Shown piece after piece: positions 50,227-58,700 of a stretch of DNA of 61,707 nucleotides. The position numbers were made by a program, and so were the translations under genes. Numbering within the stretch: the stretch's first letter is position 1; every line of letters begins with the position of its first letter. Under the pieces are notes generated by a model that worked only from the letters and a program-made list of their open reading frames with translations, did not search any database and was not told the origin of the DNA. Origin of the DNA: Deltaproteobacteria bacterium RBG_16_64_85 (lineage in GTDB: Bacteria > Desulfobacterota > Deferrimicrobia > Deferrimicrobiales > Deferrimicrobiaceae); contig MGQW01000019.1 of assembly GCA_001798885.1 (NCBI GenBank), forward strand, positions 1 to 61,707. The letters run 5' to 3'.

Positions 50227-51789
50227 CTAATGCCGGAAGTGCCGGACCCCGGTGAACACCATCGCCATCCCGTGCTCATCGGCAGCGGCAATCACTTCCC
50301 CGTCGCGCACCGACCCGCCCGGCTGGATGGCCGCCGTCGCGCCCGCGGAGGCGGCAACGTCGAGACCGTCCCGGAAGGGGAAGAAGGCGTCGGAGGCCGC
50401 GACCGTACCCTTCGTCGGCCGCTGCGCCTTCATCCCCGCGATCCTTGCCGAGTCCACCCGGCTCATCTGGCCCGCTCCCACGCCGACCGTCCGGTCCTTC
50501 AGGGCGTACACGATGGCGTTGGACTTGACGTGCTTGCAGACCTTCCAGGCGAACTGCAGGGCCTCGAGCTCGTCGGCCGTGGGCGCCCGCTTCGTCACGA
50601 CCTTGAGATCCTGGTCATTGAGGACGTGCCGGTCCCGGCTCTGCAGGAGGAGGCCGCCGCTCACCTTCTTCATCTCGTGGCCCGCCTCCGCGCACCAGCG
50701 AAACTCGCCCCCGGTTTCCAGCACCCGGAGGTTCGCCTTGACGGAGAGGATCTTCCGGGCCGCCTTGTCGAAGGAGGGGGCGATGACCGCTTCGAAGAAG
50801 GTGGCCGCCACTTCCCTGGCCGTCTCGGATCCGACCGGGCGGTTGAACCCGATCACCCCGCCGTAGGCGGAAACGGGGTCGCACTCCCTCGCCTTCTTGA
50901 AGGCGTCGACCAGCCTTCGTTTCGATATCCCCACGCCGGAGGGGTTGGTATGCTTGAGGATGGCAGCCGCCGGCCCGGAGAACTCCATGACCAGCTGCAG
51001 GGCCGCGTCGATATCCACGATGTTGTTGTAGGAGAGCTCCTTTCCCTGGAGCTGCCGCGCACCGCCGAGCGTCGGCTCCGGGGGGAGCGAGAGGTCCGCG
51101 TAGAAGGCGGCCGTCTGGTGCGGGTTCTCCCCGTAGCGGAGGGACTGGCGCCGGAGCCACTGGGCGGTGAAGGTCACCGGGAACTCGTCGAGGCCGTTCT
51201 CGCCGCGCCCCAGGTAGTTGGAGATCGCGGCGTCGTAGGCCGCAGTGAGGGCGAAGGCCTTCCGACCCAGCTCCGTGTGCGTCTGTGGGTCCAGGTTGCC
51301 GTTCCCCTTCTTCAGCTTCGCCAGGAGGTCCGGGTAGTCCGCCGGGTCGCAGACCACCGCAACGTACTGGCAGTTCTTGGCCGCGGAGCGGAGCATCGAC
51401 GGCCCCCCGATGTCGATGTTCTCGATCGCTTCGCCGCGCGTGCATCCCGGCTTCGCGATCGTGGCCTCGAAGGGATAGAGGTTGACGACCACCATGTCGA
51501 TCGGAACGATGTCGTGGGCTTCGATCGTCTTCAGGTGCGCGGGGTTGTCCCGGAGCGCGAGGATCCCCCCGTGGATCTTCGGATTGAGCGTCTTCACACG
51601 GCCGTCGAGCATCTCCGGGAAGCCGGTGTATTCCTCGATGAGTCGAACCGGGATCTTCTTCTCCTTCAACAGCTTCGCCGTCCCCCCCGAGGCGTACAGC
51701 TCCACGCCGAGTCGCGAAACTCCCTTCGCGAACTCGACCACGCCCGTTTTGTCCGACACGCTCAAAATCGCCCGATGGATTCTCGCCAT
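50227..51789 (-). CDS. purH: Bifunctional AICAR formyltransferase/IMP cyclohydrolase
   Basis: A 520-residue enzyme for the last two steps of IMP synthesis. The cyclohydrolase (MGS-like) domain has RAILSVSDKTGVVEFAKGVSRLGVELYASGGTAKLL and FPEMLDGRVKTLNPKIHGGIL; the formyltransferase has SLRYGENPHQTAAFY, GKELSYNNIVDIDAAL, ILKHTNPSGVGI and the C-terminal SDAFFPFRDGLDVAASAGATAAIQPGGSVRD. GAGGGAAG precedes the ATG. It heads the purine series, with 49 bases of nothing notable between it and mlaD. Confidence 0.97.
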   Translation of the reverse strand: MARIHRAILSVSDKTGVVEFAKGVSRLGVELYASGGTAKLLKEKKIPVRLIEEYTGFPEMLDGRVKTLNPKIHGGILALRDNPAHLKTIEAHDIVPIDMVVVNLYPFEATIAKPGCTRGEAIENIDIGGPSMLRSAAKNCQYVAVVCDPADYPDLLAKLKKGNGNLDPQTHTELGRKAFALTAAYDAAISNYLGRGENGLDEFPVTFTAQWLRRQSLRYGENPHQTAAFYADLSLPPEPTLGGARQLQGKELSYNNIVDIDAALQLVMEFSGPAAAILKHTNPSGVGISKRRLVDAFKKARECDPVSAYGGVIGFNRPVGSETAREVAATFFEAVIAPSFDKAARKILSVKANLRVLETGGEFRWCAEAGHEMKKVSGGLLLQSRDRHVLNDQDLKVVTKRAPTADELEALQFAWKVCKHVKSNAIVYALKDRTVGVGAGQMSRVDSARIAGMKAQRPTKGTVAASDAFFPFRDGLDVAASAGATAAIQPGGSVRDGEVIAAADEHGMAMVFTGVRHFRH

Positions 51790-51837
51790 GGTACGCTTCC
51801 CTCTCGCGTCTTTTCCCGTATTGTGATCGAACGCCCG

Positions 51838-53280
51838 CTACGGCCGGATCGGGACGGCTCCCAGCAGGGTCTTCAAGTCCTCGTCCGCGAATTTGATCCC
51901 GAATCCGAAGAAGAACGTCCTCAGGTTGTTCTCGCTGTTGAGGATATCGTCCACCCCGCCGGTGATGAAAAGGTTTTTGACGATATCATAGTTGCCATAC
52001 GCTTTCAAATGCGGATGCCGCCCAGTTCTCCCCCCGAAATCGAAGGCGTCCAGACCCACGGTGAGTCGGTCCTTGAACACCTCGTAATCGGCGCCGACCC
52101 CCCCCGTCGACTCCATGACTCCCCCCTTGATCGTCAAGCCGGAGAACCGCTTCGCGACGAGCGCGGTCAACGTAAGCTTGTTGGTAAAGGACTCCGTGCG
52201 CGACCGGGTCGTCACCCCGTTGACGGTCGACGTGGTGTCGCTGGTGTCGAGCTTCCCGCGAGGATCGTCGACGATCCCGAGGAGGTAATATTTGTCGGCG
52301 GAAGGCTGAAGCCGCAGGTTCGCGAAGTGCTTGTACTCGGAGGGGCCGGTCTGGTATTCGAGCCGGTAGTCCAGGAACGTTTTGAGGGATTCGGTTTTCC
52401 GGACATACCGGTTGATCCCTTCCAGGGTGTCGTTGAGCGAGCCCACGGTGGTGTTGTCGTTCACCAGTTTCCCGAGGGTCCCTTCCCCTCGCTCGATCTT
52501 GGCCAGCACCTTCTCCGCGGAGGAGAGGACGTTGTCCAGCTTGGCGGAGGCCAGTTTCAGGTTCGCGATGCTCTCCCGGATGTTCTCCCGGTTCTCGCCG
52601 AACACTCCGCTGACCTGGTCGCCCATCGCTTCGAGCTTCTTCGCAAGGCCGGGGGTCTGCTCCTTGAGCGTCTGGGAGAACTCCCGCAGGTTGGCGATGG
52701 TGACCCGCAGGTTCTCCTTGTTGTCCGAGGAGATGTCCTTGAGGTCCCCGGAGAACCGGTCGACGTTGGCCAGGATCCGGGCCAGGGCCTTTTTTCCCTC
52801 CTCCGTCCCGATCGTGCCGGAGAGGGTCGCGGTGAAGCTCTTGACGTCGTCGGCAATGAGGGAGAGTTTCCGGATGACTTCGTCCAGGTTCAGCGGCGGC
52901 TGGGTATTGGCGATCCGGCCGCCCGGAGGGAGCATCTGCTCCGTCTGCCTGCCCGGCAGGATCTCCACGTATTTCTCTCCGAGAAGCCCCTGGGTCTGGA
53001 TCGACGCCATGGAGTCGACGGGGATGTGTTTGTCCCTGTCGATTCGCAGCACGAGTCTCGCCCGGTTGCCCTCGAGCCGGATCTCCTCCACCTTCCCCAC
53101 CGGGACCCCCGCCATCTTCACGTTCGCCTTGGGCTCCAGCCCCGCTGCGGTCTCGAAGTCCACGGTGAGCTTGTACCCCTTTTCCGCGATCCCCCCCCAC
53201 TTGCTGACGCGGAACGTGAAGTACGTGAGGATCACCAGCCCCAGCACCACGAAGATCCCCACCTTCGCTTCTCTGGACAT
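51838..53280 (-). CDS. mlaD: MlaD-type MCE protein with C-terminal beta-barrel-like region
   Basis: A 480-residue protein of the lipid transporter between membranes. A signal-anchor helix (VGIFVVLGLVILTYFTF, about 7-24) is followed by the MCE domain (about 35-115: YKLTVDFETAAGLEPKANVKMAGVPVGKVEEI, GLLGEKYVEILPG). A long helical region (about 130-270, with EGKKALARILANVDRFSGDL) precedes a Gly/aromatic-rich beta region (about 295-470). The latter, with strands such as FANLRLQPSADKYYLLGIV, LTLTALVAKRF and TFFFGFGIKFA, resembles an outer-membrane barrel, unusual for MlaD. Its ATG overlaps the mlaF TGA. Confidence 0.88.
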   Translation of the reverse strand: MSREAKVGIFVVLGLVILTYFTFRVSKWGGIAEKGYKLTVDFETAAGLEPKANVKMAGVPVGKVEEIRLEGNRARLVLRIDRDKHIPVDSMASIQTQGLLGEKYVEILPGRQTEQMLPPGGRIANTQPPLNLDEVIRKLSLIADDVKSFTATLSGTIGTEEGKKALARILANVDRFSGDLKDISSDNKENLRVTIANLREFSQTLKEQTPGLAKKLEAMGDQVSGVFGENRENIRESIANLKLASAKLDNVLSSAEKVLAKIERGEGTLGKLVNDNTTVGSLNDTLEGINRYVRKTESLKTFLDYRLEYQTGPSEYKHFANLRLQPSADKYYLLGIVDDPRGKLDTSDTTSTVNGVTTRSRTESFTNKLTLTALVAKRFSGLTIKGGVMESTGGVGADYEVFKDRLTVGLDAFDFGGRTGRHPHLKAYGNYDIVKNLFITGGVDDILNSENNLRTFFFGFGIKFADEDLKTLLGAVPIRP

Positions 53281-54092
53281 CAATGCTCCTCCTGCCCCCG
53301 GGGTTCGCCCGACCGGTGGACAAAGCGGACGAACTCCTCGTGCTCGGCCGTGATGGGCCCCTGGGCGCGCCCTTCCACGAACTGGGAGACCACAGGGTTG
53401 GCGGTCTGCCGGATCTGGTCCGGCGTCCCCACCTCGATGATCTTTCCTTTATACAACATGGCGATGAAATCCGCGATCTTGTAGGCCGATGCCATGTCGT
53501 GCGTGATGGAGATCGAGGTCACGCCGAGCGACTCCCGCAGCCGGATGACCAGGTCGTTGATGACGTCCGCCATGATGGGGTCCAGGCCGGTCGTCGGCTC
53601 GTCATACAGGAGAATCTCGGGCTCCGAGGCGATGGCGCGGGCCAGACCGACCCGCTTCTTCATCCCGCCCGACAGTTCCGAGGGCATCAGGTGCTGGAGG
53701 TCGCGCAGCCCCACCAGGGCGAGCTTCTCCTCCACCACGTTCGGGATCTGGTGCTCCGGATACCGGTGGAGCCGTCGCAAGGCGAACGCCACGTTGTCCC
53801 CCACGTTCATCGAGTCGAACAGCGCCGAACCCTGGAACAGCATGCCGAATTTCATCCGGACCCGGATCAGCTCGCGCTCGTCCATCTTCGTCACGTCCTC
53901 GCCGTCGATCCGGATCTCCCCAGCGTCCGCCCGCAGGAGCCCCACCACGCACTTGATGAGCACCGACTTGCCCGTGCCGCTGCCGCCGATGACGACCGTA
54001 TTCTTCCCCCGGGGCACGGTCAGGTCGAGACCGTCGAGGACGACGTTCTTCCCGAACCGCTTGCACAACCCGTGGATCTCGATCGTCGGCAC
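53280..54092 (-). CDS. mlaF: MlaF-type ABC transporter ATPase
   Basis: A 270-residue ATPase driving MCE-linked lipid transport. Walker A GGSGTGKS is at 36-43, the Q-loop MLFQGSALFDSMNVGDNVAF near 84-104, signature LSGGMKKRVGLARAI at 140-154, and Walker B ILLYDEPTTGLDP just after. SGGMKKRV is the hallmark of MlaF relatives. It is the middle gene of mlaE-mlaF-mlaD. The gap to mlaE is 13 bases. Confidence 0.96.
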   Translation of the reverse strand: MPTIEIHGLCKRFGKNVVLDGLDLTVPRGKNTVVIGGSGTGKSVLIKCVVGLLRADAGEIRIDGEDVTKMDERELIRVRMKFGMLFQGSALFDSMNVGDNVAFALRRLHRYPEHQIPNVVEEKLALVGLRDLQHLMPSELSGGMKKRVGLARAIASEPEILLYDEPTTGLDPIMADVINDLVIRLRESLGVTSISITHDMASAYKIADFIAMLYKGKIIEVGTPDQIRQTANPVVSQFVEGRAQGPITAEHEEFVRFVHRSGEPRGQEEH

Positions 54093-54105
54093 CCGGCGCC
54101 TCCCG

Positions 54106-54903
54106 CTAGAACATGAACGACGTCATGAAGTAGTCCGAGATGAGCACCACCATCGAGGAGGCCACCACCGCCCGCGTCGTTGCCCGCCCCACGCCCTCGG
54201 CGCCCCCCTCTGCGATGAAGCCGTTGTAGCAGGAGATGAGGGCGATCAGAAAGCCGAAGACGGCGGCCTTGATAAGACCGGTATAGATGTCCTTGAACTC
54301 AAGGTACTGGTAGGTCTTGTTGACGTAAACATACGGGTTGGCGCCGAGAAGGTACACGGCGACGAAGTACCCGCCGAGGATCCCCACGAGGTCCGCGAAG
54401 ACGACCAGGATCGGCAGGACCACCGTGGAGGCGACCACGCGAGGGATCACGAGGTACTTCACGGGGTTCGTGGCCAGAGTCACAAGAGCGTCGATCTGCT
54501 CCGTGACCTTCATCGTCCCAAGCTCCGCCGCCATGGCCGCCCCGACGCGCCCGGAGACCATGAGCCCGGCGAACACCGGTCCGAGCTCCCGCGTGATGGA
54601 GAGGGCCACCACCGACCCGACAAGGCTGGTCGCCTGAAATCGCTGGAAGCCCGACCAGCTCTGGAGGGAAATGACCATGCCGGTGAACGTCGCCGTCACG
54701 AGGACGACCGGCATCGACCGGATCCCCACCTCCTCCATCTGCTTCACGATGTTCCGTATTTCCGACGGCGGACGGAACAGCCAGGTGAGGCACTGCAGGA
54801 AGAGGACGAAGACGTTCCCCAAGTCCTCGACCATCCGGAACACCCGGGTCCCGAACTTCTCCAGGACCACGGAGAGTCCGTTGCGTTTCACCCGGTCAGC
54901 CAA
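54106..54903 (-). CDS. mlaE: MlaE-type ABC transporter permease
   Basis: A 265-residue inner-membrane permease. It has five or six hydrophobic segments and the MlaE blocks SMPVVLVTATFTGMVISLQSW, FQATSLVGSVVALSITRELGPVFAGLMVSGRVGAAMAAELGTMKVTEQIDAL, then NPVKYLVIPRVVAS and GAEGVGRATTRAVVASSMVVLISDYFMT. It couples to MlaF and MlaD for phospholipid movement between inner and outer membranes. The TTG at 54903 overlaps the alr stop by eight bases, so translation is coupled. Confidence 0.95.
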   Translation of the reverse strand: MADRVKRNGLSVVLEKFGTRVFRMVEDLGNVFVLFLQCLTWLFRPPSEIRNIVKQMEEVGIRSMPVVLVTATFTGMVISLQSWSGFQRFQATSLVGSVVALSITRELGPVFAGLMVSGRVGAAMAAELGTMKVTEQIDALVTLATNPVKYLVIPRVVASTVVLPILVVFADLVGILGGYFVAVYLLGANPYVYVNKTYQYLEFKDIYTGLIKAAVFGFLIALISCYNGFIAEGGAEGVGRATTRAVVASSMVVLISDYFMTSFMF

Positions 54904-56020
54904 CGACGCGCCTCGGAATCCGCCGACCCACCTGCGTGAGGATCTCGTAGGGAATGGTCCCGGAGATACGGGCCAGATCGTCGGCCGTGGCCGCTCCTTC
55001 GCCCATCACCACGACGTCCGTCCCCCGCGAGACGCCAGGGATGTCGGTCACGTCCAGCATCGTGTGATCCATGCACACTCTTCCGGCGACCGGCGCCATG
55101 CGGCCCATCACCCCCATGGACGCGGCGTCGGAGAAGGAACGACGATAGCCGTCGGCGTATCCCAGCGGCACCACCGCGATCTTCCGCCGCTCGGGCCGGC
55201 GATATCCCCTCCCATAACTCACGGGATGGCCCGGGGGCAGCTCCTTGATCGAGATAATCTTGGTGACCAGCCGCATCACCGGCCGCAAGCCCAGCTCCGC
55301 GCCCAGCCCATCCGACGGAAGGCTGCCGTACAGGGTGATCCCGGGTCGGACCATGTCGAACGCGTATTCGCGGAAGGACAGGATGCCGGCGCTGTTCAGG
55401 GCGTGCACCGTGACCCCGGCACCGAACGCTTCCCGCATCGCCGCGATCCCCCGGGAAAAAACGGCGAGCTGGCCGAGGGTGAACTCCCGGTCGGCCGGTT
55501 CCTTCCCGTCTGCGGAAGAGAGGTGGGTCATCCAGCCCTCGACGCTCAGCTCCTTGCGCGACCTCACGGCCTCGATGATCATTGTCGCGCTCTCCGGAAG
55601 AATGCCCAGCCGGCCCATCCCCGTGTCGACCTTCAGGTGGACCGGGAACGGCCTGTCGCGGGTGGCCGCGGCGCGGGCCATATAGGGAATCTGGTCGGGA
55701 TCGAAGAGGGCCGCGGAAAGGCCATTGGCGTGGGCCTCCTCGGCCTGCAGCTCGTCCACCCCGCCCAGCACGACAACCGGGCAGCGGATGCCCGCCTGGC
55801 GAAGCTCCACCCCTTCCTCCACGGTGGCCACGCCGAGCATCCTGACGCCTTCCTCCACGAGCGTCCTGGAGACGGGAACCGCCCCGTGGCCGTAGGCGTT
55901 CGCCTTCACGACGGCAAAGATGGAGGTCGACGGAGGAAGGAGGGAGCGCAAGGTCCGGTAATTATGCCGGAGCGCCGAAAGGCTGATTTCCGCCATCGTC
56001 GGCCTTGCCAACAGGAACAC
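54896..56020 (-). CDS. alr: Alanine racemase
   Basis: A 374-residue PLP enzyme that supplies D-alanine for peptidoglycan. The PLP lysine is Lys39 in FAVVKANAYGHGA. HLKVDTGMGRLGI, LNSAGIL, VRPGITLYGSLP and VPLGYADGYRRSF follow, the last holding the catalytic tyrosine region; AGRVCMDHTMLDVTD closes the second domain. The GTG at 56020 and a TTG at 56011 are both possible; the TTG has GAGGTG at better spacing. It is the first gene of alr-mlaE-mlaF-mlaD and is divergent from the thiamine leader. Confidence 0.95.
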   Translation of the reverse strand: MFLLARPTMAEISLSALRHNYRTLRSLLPPSTSIFAVVKANAYGHGAVPVSRTLVEEGVRMLGVATVEEGVELRQAGIRCPVVVLGGVDELQAEEAHANGLSAALFDPDQIPYMARAAATRDRPFPVHLKVDTGMGRLGILPESATMIIEAVRSRKELSVEGWMTHLSSADGKEPADREFTLGQLAVFSRGIAAMREAFGAGVTVHALNSAGILSFREYAFDMVRPGITLYGSLPSDGLGAELGLRPVMRLVTKIISIKELPPGHPVSYGRGYRRPERRKIAVVPLGYADGYRRSFSDAASMGVMGRMAPVAGRVCMDHTMLDVTDIPGVSRGTDVVVMGEGAATADDLARISGTIPYEILTQVGRRIPRRVVG

Positions 56021-56110
56021 CTCGCCCGGGAGAAAAATGATCGATGTTGAAAAAGTTTAACCCACCCTCCCTCCCAAGTAAAGGCAACGGGGGCATTCCG
56101 CGTCGATCGT

Positions 56111-56140
56111 TTGACAACGAATCCGCCGGCAGCGTAACAT
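56111..56140 (+). promoter_or_regulatory. Promoter of the thiamine operon
   Basis: TTGACA (56111-56116) and TAACAT (56135-56140) are separated by 18 bases. Transcription would begin about 56147-56150, just at the first stem of the TPP riboswitch, which supports the call. Confidence 0.6.
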
Positions 56141-56151
56141 ATACGAACATA

Positions 56152-56250
56152 ACCGCCAGGGGTGCTATTCGCTGAGAGCCCGGGGAGGGTTTCCGCCCAG
56201 GGCAACCCGTCGAACCTGATCCGGGTAATACCGGCGCAGGGAGCGTGGCC
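56152..56250 (+). ncRNA. TPP riboswitch (THI element)
   Basis: The conserved THI-box words are present in order: AGGGGTGCTATTCGCTGAGA (from 56158), then ACCC within GGCAACCCGTC, GAACCTGATC (56212-56221), CGGGTAATACCGGCG and GCAGGGAG. GCCA near 56155 pairs with TGGC near 56246 to close P1. It binds thiamine pyrophosphate and should shut down the downstream genes when the cofactor is plentiful. A terminator-like hairpin follows directly. Confidence 0.95.
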
Positions 56251-56258
56251 TTTCACGA

Positions 56259-56285
56259 ACCGTACCTTTTGGGGTGCGGTTTTTC
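56259..56285 (+). terminator. Riboswitch expression-platform terminator
   Basis: ACCGTACC (56259-56266) pairs with GGTGCGGT (56273-56280) with one G-U pair around a six-base loop, followed by T-rich sequence (TTTTCCTTTTT). It is placed between the TPP aptamer and the first thiamine gene, so ligand binding probably favours termination. The ribosome site GGAGG follows at 56292-56296. Confidence 0.75.
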
Positions 56286-56307
56286 CTTTTTGGAGGTTCT
56301 CTCGTCC

Positions 56308-57702
56308 ATGCTTCCGCAAAAGCAGCAAACCACCCTCCCCGTATCGTCGGGGGAGATCTTCCGGATGCTCGCCGCGGCTAGACCGTTCGCACGGAAGGAG
56401 GCGTTTTCGCTCCTTTTGTCCCTCTCCCCGCGGCGCAGGCTGCTCCCCTTCGAGGCGGCGCGGCTCCTTTTGACCGGCGACCCCATGGTGTGGGAGACGG
56501 CCGCCAACATGGCCCGGGCGGTTCGCGAGGAGGTGTTCGGGCGCCGGATCGTCCTCTTCGCCCCCCTCTACCTGTCCAACGAGTGCGGCAACAACTGCCT
56601 CTACTGCGGCTTCCGAAAGGGAAACCGGGAAGCCCGGCGGATCACGCTCTCCCCGGAAGCGGCGGTTGCCGAAGCACGCTTCCTCGAGAAGAAAGGGTAC
56701 CACCGGCTGCTGCTGGTGACCGGGGAGCATCCCCTCCGGACCCGGCCGGGATACATCGCCGACGTCCTGCGGGCGATTTACCGCGAGACGGGGATGCGCA
56801 TCCTCCATGTGAACGCCGCTCCCATGCCGGTCGATGACCTCCGGATGCTGAAAGAAGCCGGCGCGGGCGTTTACCAGGTGTTCCAGGAAACATACCACCC
56901 GGAGACCTACGCGGCGATGCACCCGTCCGGAGCGAAAGCCGACTATGCCTGGCGGCTGACGTGCATGGACCGAGCGATTCCGGCGGGCTTCGGCGACGTC
57001 GGGATCGGGGCGCTCTTGGGCCTGTACGATTACCGGTTCGATGTCCTCTCGGTTCTTCGGCATGCCGAGCACCTTTTCGATTCGTTCGGGACCTTCCCGC
57101 ACACGATTTCCGTGCCGCGCTTCAGGAGGGCGTTCGGCTCCCCGCTCCCGTCCGCGCCCTGCCCGGTGTCCGACGCGGAGTTCGAGAGGATCGTCATCGT
57201 CTACCGGCTATCGGTTCCCTCCGCCGGCGTGGTGGTCACGACCCGCGAGCCCGCCGCGATCCGGGAGCGGGTTCTGGACATCGGGGCGTCCCAGATCAGC
57301 GCCGGATCCAAGACCAATCCCGGGGGATACGCGGAAGGCCTGCGCAGGCACGAGGCCGAGCAGTTCGAGGTGGACGACACCCGGCCGCTTGAGGAAATCG
57401 TCCGGAGGGTGCTCGCCAGAGGGTATCTCCCCTCCCTGTGCACCAGTTGTTACCGGCGGCACCGCACGGGGAACACCTTCACGGAGATGGCGGTGGACGG
57501 TCACATCCGCGATTTCTGCATGCCCAACGCGCTGCTCACGCTGGCCGAATTCGCAATCGCCACGGAGGACAACGCGTTGCGGGAGGAGTGCATCGCCGCC
57601 GTGCGAGACGGCAGGAAGGAACTGGAAGGGTCCCCGCTCTTGCCGGAGTTCGATCGCAAGATCGCGCGCGTGCTCGAGGGCGACAGGGATCTCTTCTTCT
57701 GA
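56308..57702 (+). CDS. thiH: HydG/ThiH-like radical-SAM tyrosine lyase, first gene of the thiamine operon
   Basis: A 464-residue radical-SAM protein. The SAM cluster is Cys93, Cys97 and Cys100 (NECGNNCLYCGF). VTGEHP, VFQETYHPETY, DVGIGALLGLYDYRFDVL and ISVPRFRRA fit the tyrosine-lyase (ThiH/HydG) family. The C-terminus has CTSC then Cys404, spacing CX2CX22C (378, 381, 404), in CYRRHRTG...FCMPNALLTLAEF. That is the auxiliary-cluster motif of HydG, which ThiH lacks. Position behind a TPP riboswitch and before thiS-thiG argues for making dehydroglycine for the thiazole. ATG 56308 follows GGAGG; no HydE or HydF is in the window. Confidence 0.85.
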   Translation: MLPQKQQTTLPVSSGEIFRMLAAARPFARKEAFSLLLSLSPRRRLLPFEAARLLLTGDPMVWETAANMARAVREEVFGRRIVLFAPLYLSNECGNNCLYCGFRKGNREARRITLSPEAAVAEARFLEKKGYHRLLLVTGEHPLRTRPGYIADVLRAIYRETGMRILHVNAAPMPVDDLRMLKEAGAGVYQVFQETYHPETYAAMHPSGAKADYAWRLTCMDRAIPAGFGDVGIGALLGLYDYRFDVLSVLRHAEHLFDSFGTFPHTISVPRFRRAFGSPLPSAPCPVSDAEFERIVIVYRLSVPSAGVVVTTREPAAIRERVLDIGASQISAGSKTNPGGYAEGLRRHEAEQFEVDDTRPLEEIVRRVLARGYLPSLCTSCYRRHRTGNTFTEMAVDGHIRDFCMPNALLTLAEFAIATEDNALREECIAAVRDGRKELEGSPLLPEFDRKIARVLEGDRDLFF

Positions 57703-57715
57703 AGGGCGGGAGGCA

Positions 57716-57916
57716 TTGGAAATCGTCGTCAACGGGGAGCTCCGCGCAGTCGCAGAGGGTGCGACCGTCCGATCGTTGTTGCGCGAACTCGATCTGCCGG
57801 AATCCCGGGTCGCCGTGGAGCGGAACCGGGCCATCGTCCGGAAGACCGATTACGCGGACATGGGGCTTTCCAATGGAGACCGGATCGAGATCGTCACTTT
57901 CGTGGGAGGAGGGTAA
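57716..57916 (+). CDS. thiS: Sulfur-carrier protein ThiS
   Basis: A 66-residue ubiquitin-like protein: [65 protein letters not shown]. The C-terminal Gly-Gly is adenylated and thiolated and delivers sulfur to ThiG. The TTG at 57716 follows GGGAGG closely, so the start is a little uncertain. It ends two bases before thiG. The adenylating enzyme ThiF is not in the window. Confidence 0.93.
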   Translation: MEIVVNGELRAVAEGATVRSLLRELDLPESRVAVERNRAIVRKTDYADMGLSNGDRIEIVTFVGGG

Positions 57917-57918
57917 CG

Positions 57919-58689
57919 ATGGACACGCCGCTAACGATCTCGGGAAAGACGTTCCGGTCCCGTCTGCTGGTAGGGACGGGGAAATACCCGGACTACCCGA
58001 CGATGGTCAAGGCGCTCGAGGCTTCGGGGGCCGAGATCGTCACGGTGGCCGTGCGAAGGGTCAACCTGGACCGGAGCAAGGAGTCGCTCCTCGACCACAT
58101 CGACCCGAAAAAATACACCCTCCTGCCGAATACGGCAGCCTGCTACACGGCGGACGACGCGGTCCGCACCTGCCTCCTCGCGCGGGAGGCGGGGATGTCG
58201 AACCTGGTGAAGCTCGAGGTGATCGGCGACGAGAAGACCCTCTTCCCCGACACGGAAGGGCTGCTTGCTGCGGCCCGGACGCTTGTCAAGGAAGGGTTCA
58301 TCATTCTCCCCTACACCAACGACGACCCCGTCATGGCGAAGAAGCTCGAGGACGCGGGCTGCGCAGCGGTCATGCCGCTGGCTGCCCCCATCGGCTCCGG
58401 GCTGGGAATCCGGAACCCGTACAACATCCGGATCATCCTCGAGACCGTGAAGGTGCCGGTGATCGTCGACGCGGGCGTGGGGACCGCCTCCGACGCGGCC
58501 GTGGCGATGGAACTCGGGTGCGACGGGGTCCTGATGAACACGGGAATCGCGGGGGCGAAGGACCCCGTGGGGATGGCCGAGGCAATGCGGGAGGCGGTTT
58601 CGGCAGGACGCAAGGCGTTCCTGGCGGGCCGGATCCCGAGGAAGCTCTACGCCACGGCCTCCTCCCCGATCGACGGAACCTTTTTCTGA
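57919..58689 (+). CDS. thiG: Thiazole synthase ThiG
   Basis: A 256-residue TIM-barrel enzyme that forms the thiazole phosphate from deoxyxylulose phosphate, dehydroglycine and ThiS-thiocarboxylate. [77 protein letters not shown], with the Schiff-base lysine, and [34 protein letters not shown] are all family-standard. GGAGGAGGG precedes the ATG. Confidence 0.97.
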   Translation: MDTPLTISGKTFRSRLLVGTGKYPDYPTMVKALEASGAEIVTVAVRRVNLDRSKESLLDHIDPKKYTLLPNTAACYTADDAVRTCLLAREAGMSNLVKLEVIGDEKTLFPDTEGLLAAARTLVKEGFIILPYTNDDPVMAKKLEDAGCAAVMPLAAPIGSGLGIRNPYNIRIILETVKVPVIVDAGVGTASDAAVAMELGCDGVLMNTGIAGAKDPVGMAEAMREAVSAGRKAFLAGRIPRKLYATASSPIDGTFF

Positions 58690-58700
58690 AAGGGAGGCGG

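Noticed and set aside
50230-53484. A 1084-codon open frame antisense to purH and mlaD
   Set aside because: Same reason: it mirrors two conserved genes and has no recognisable domain.
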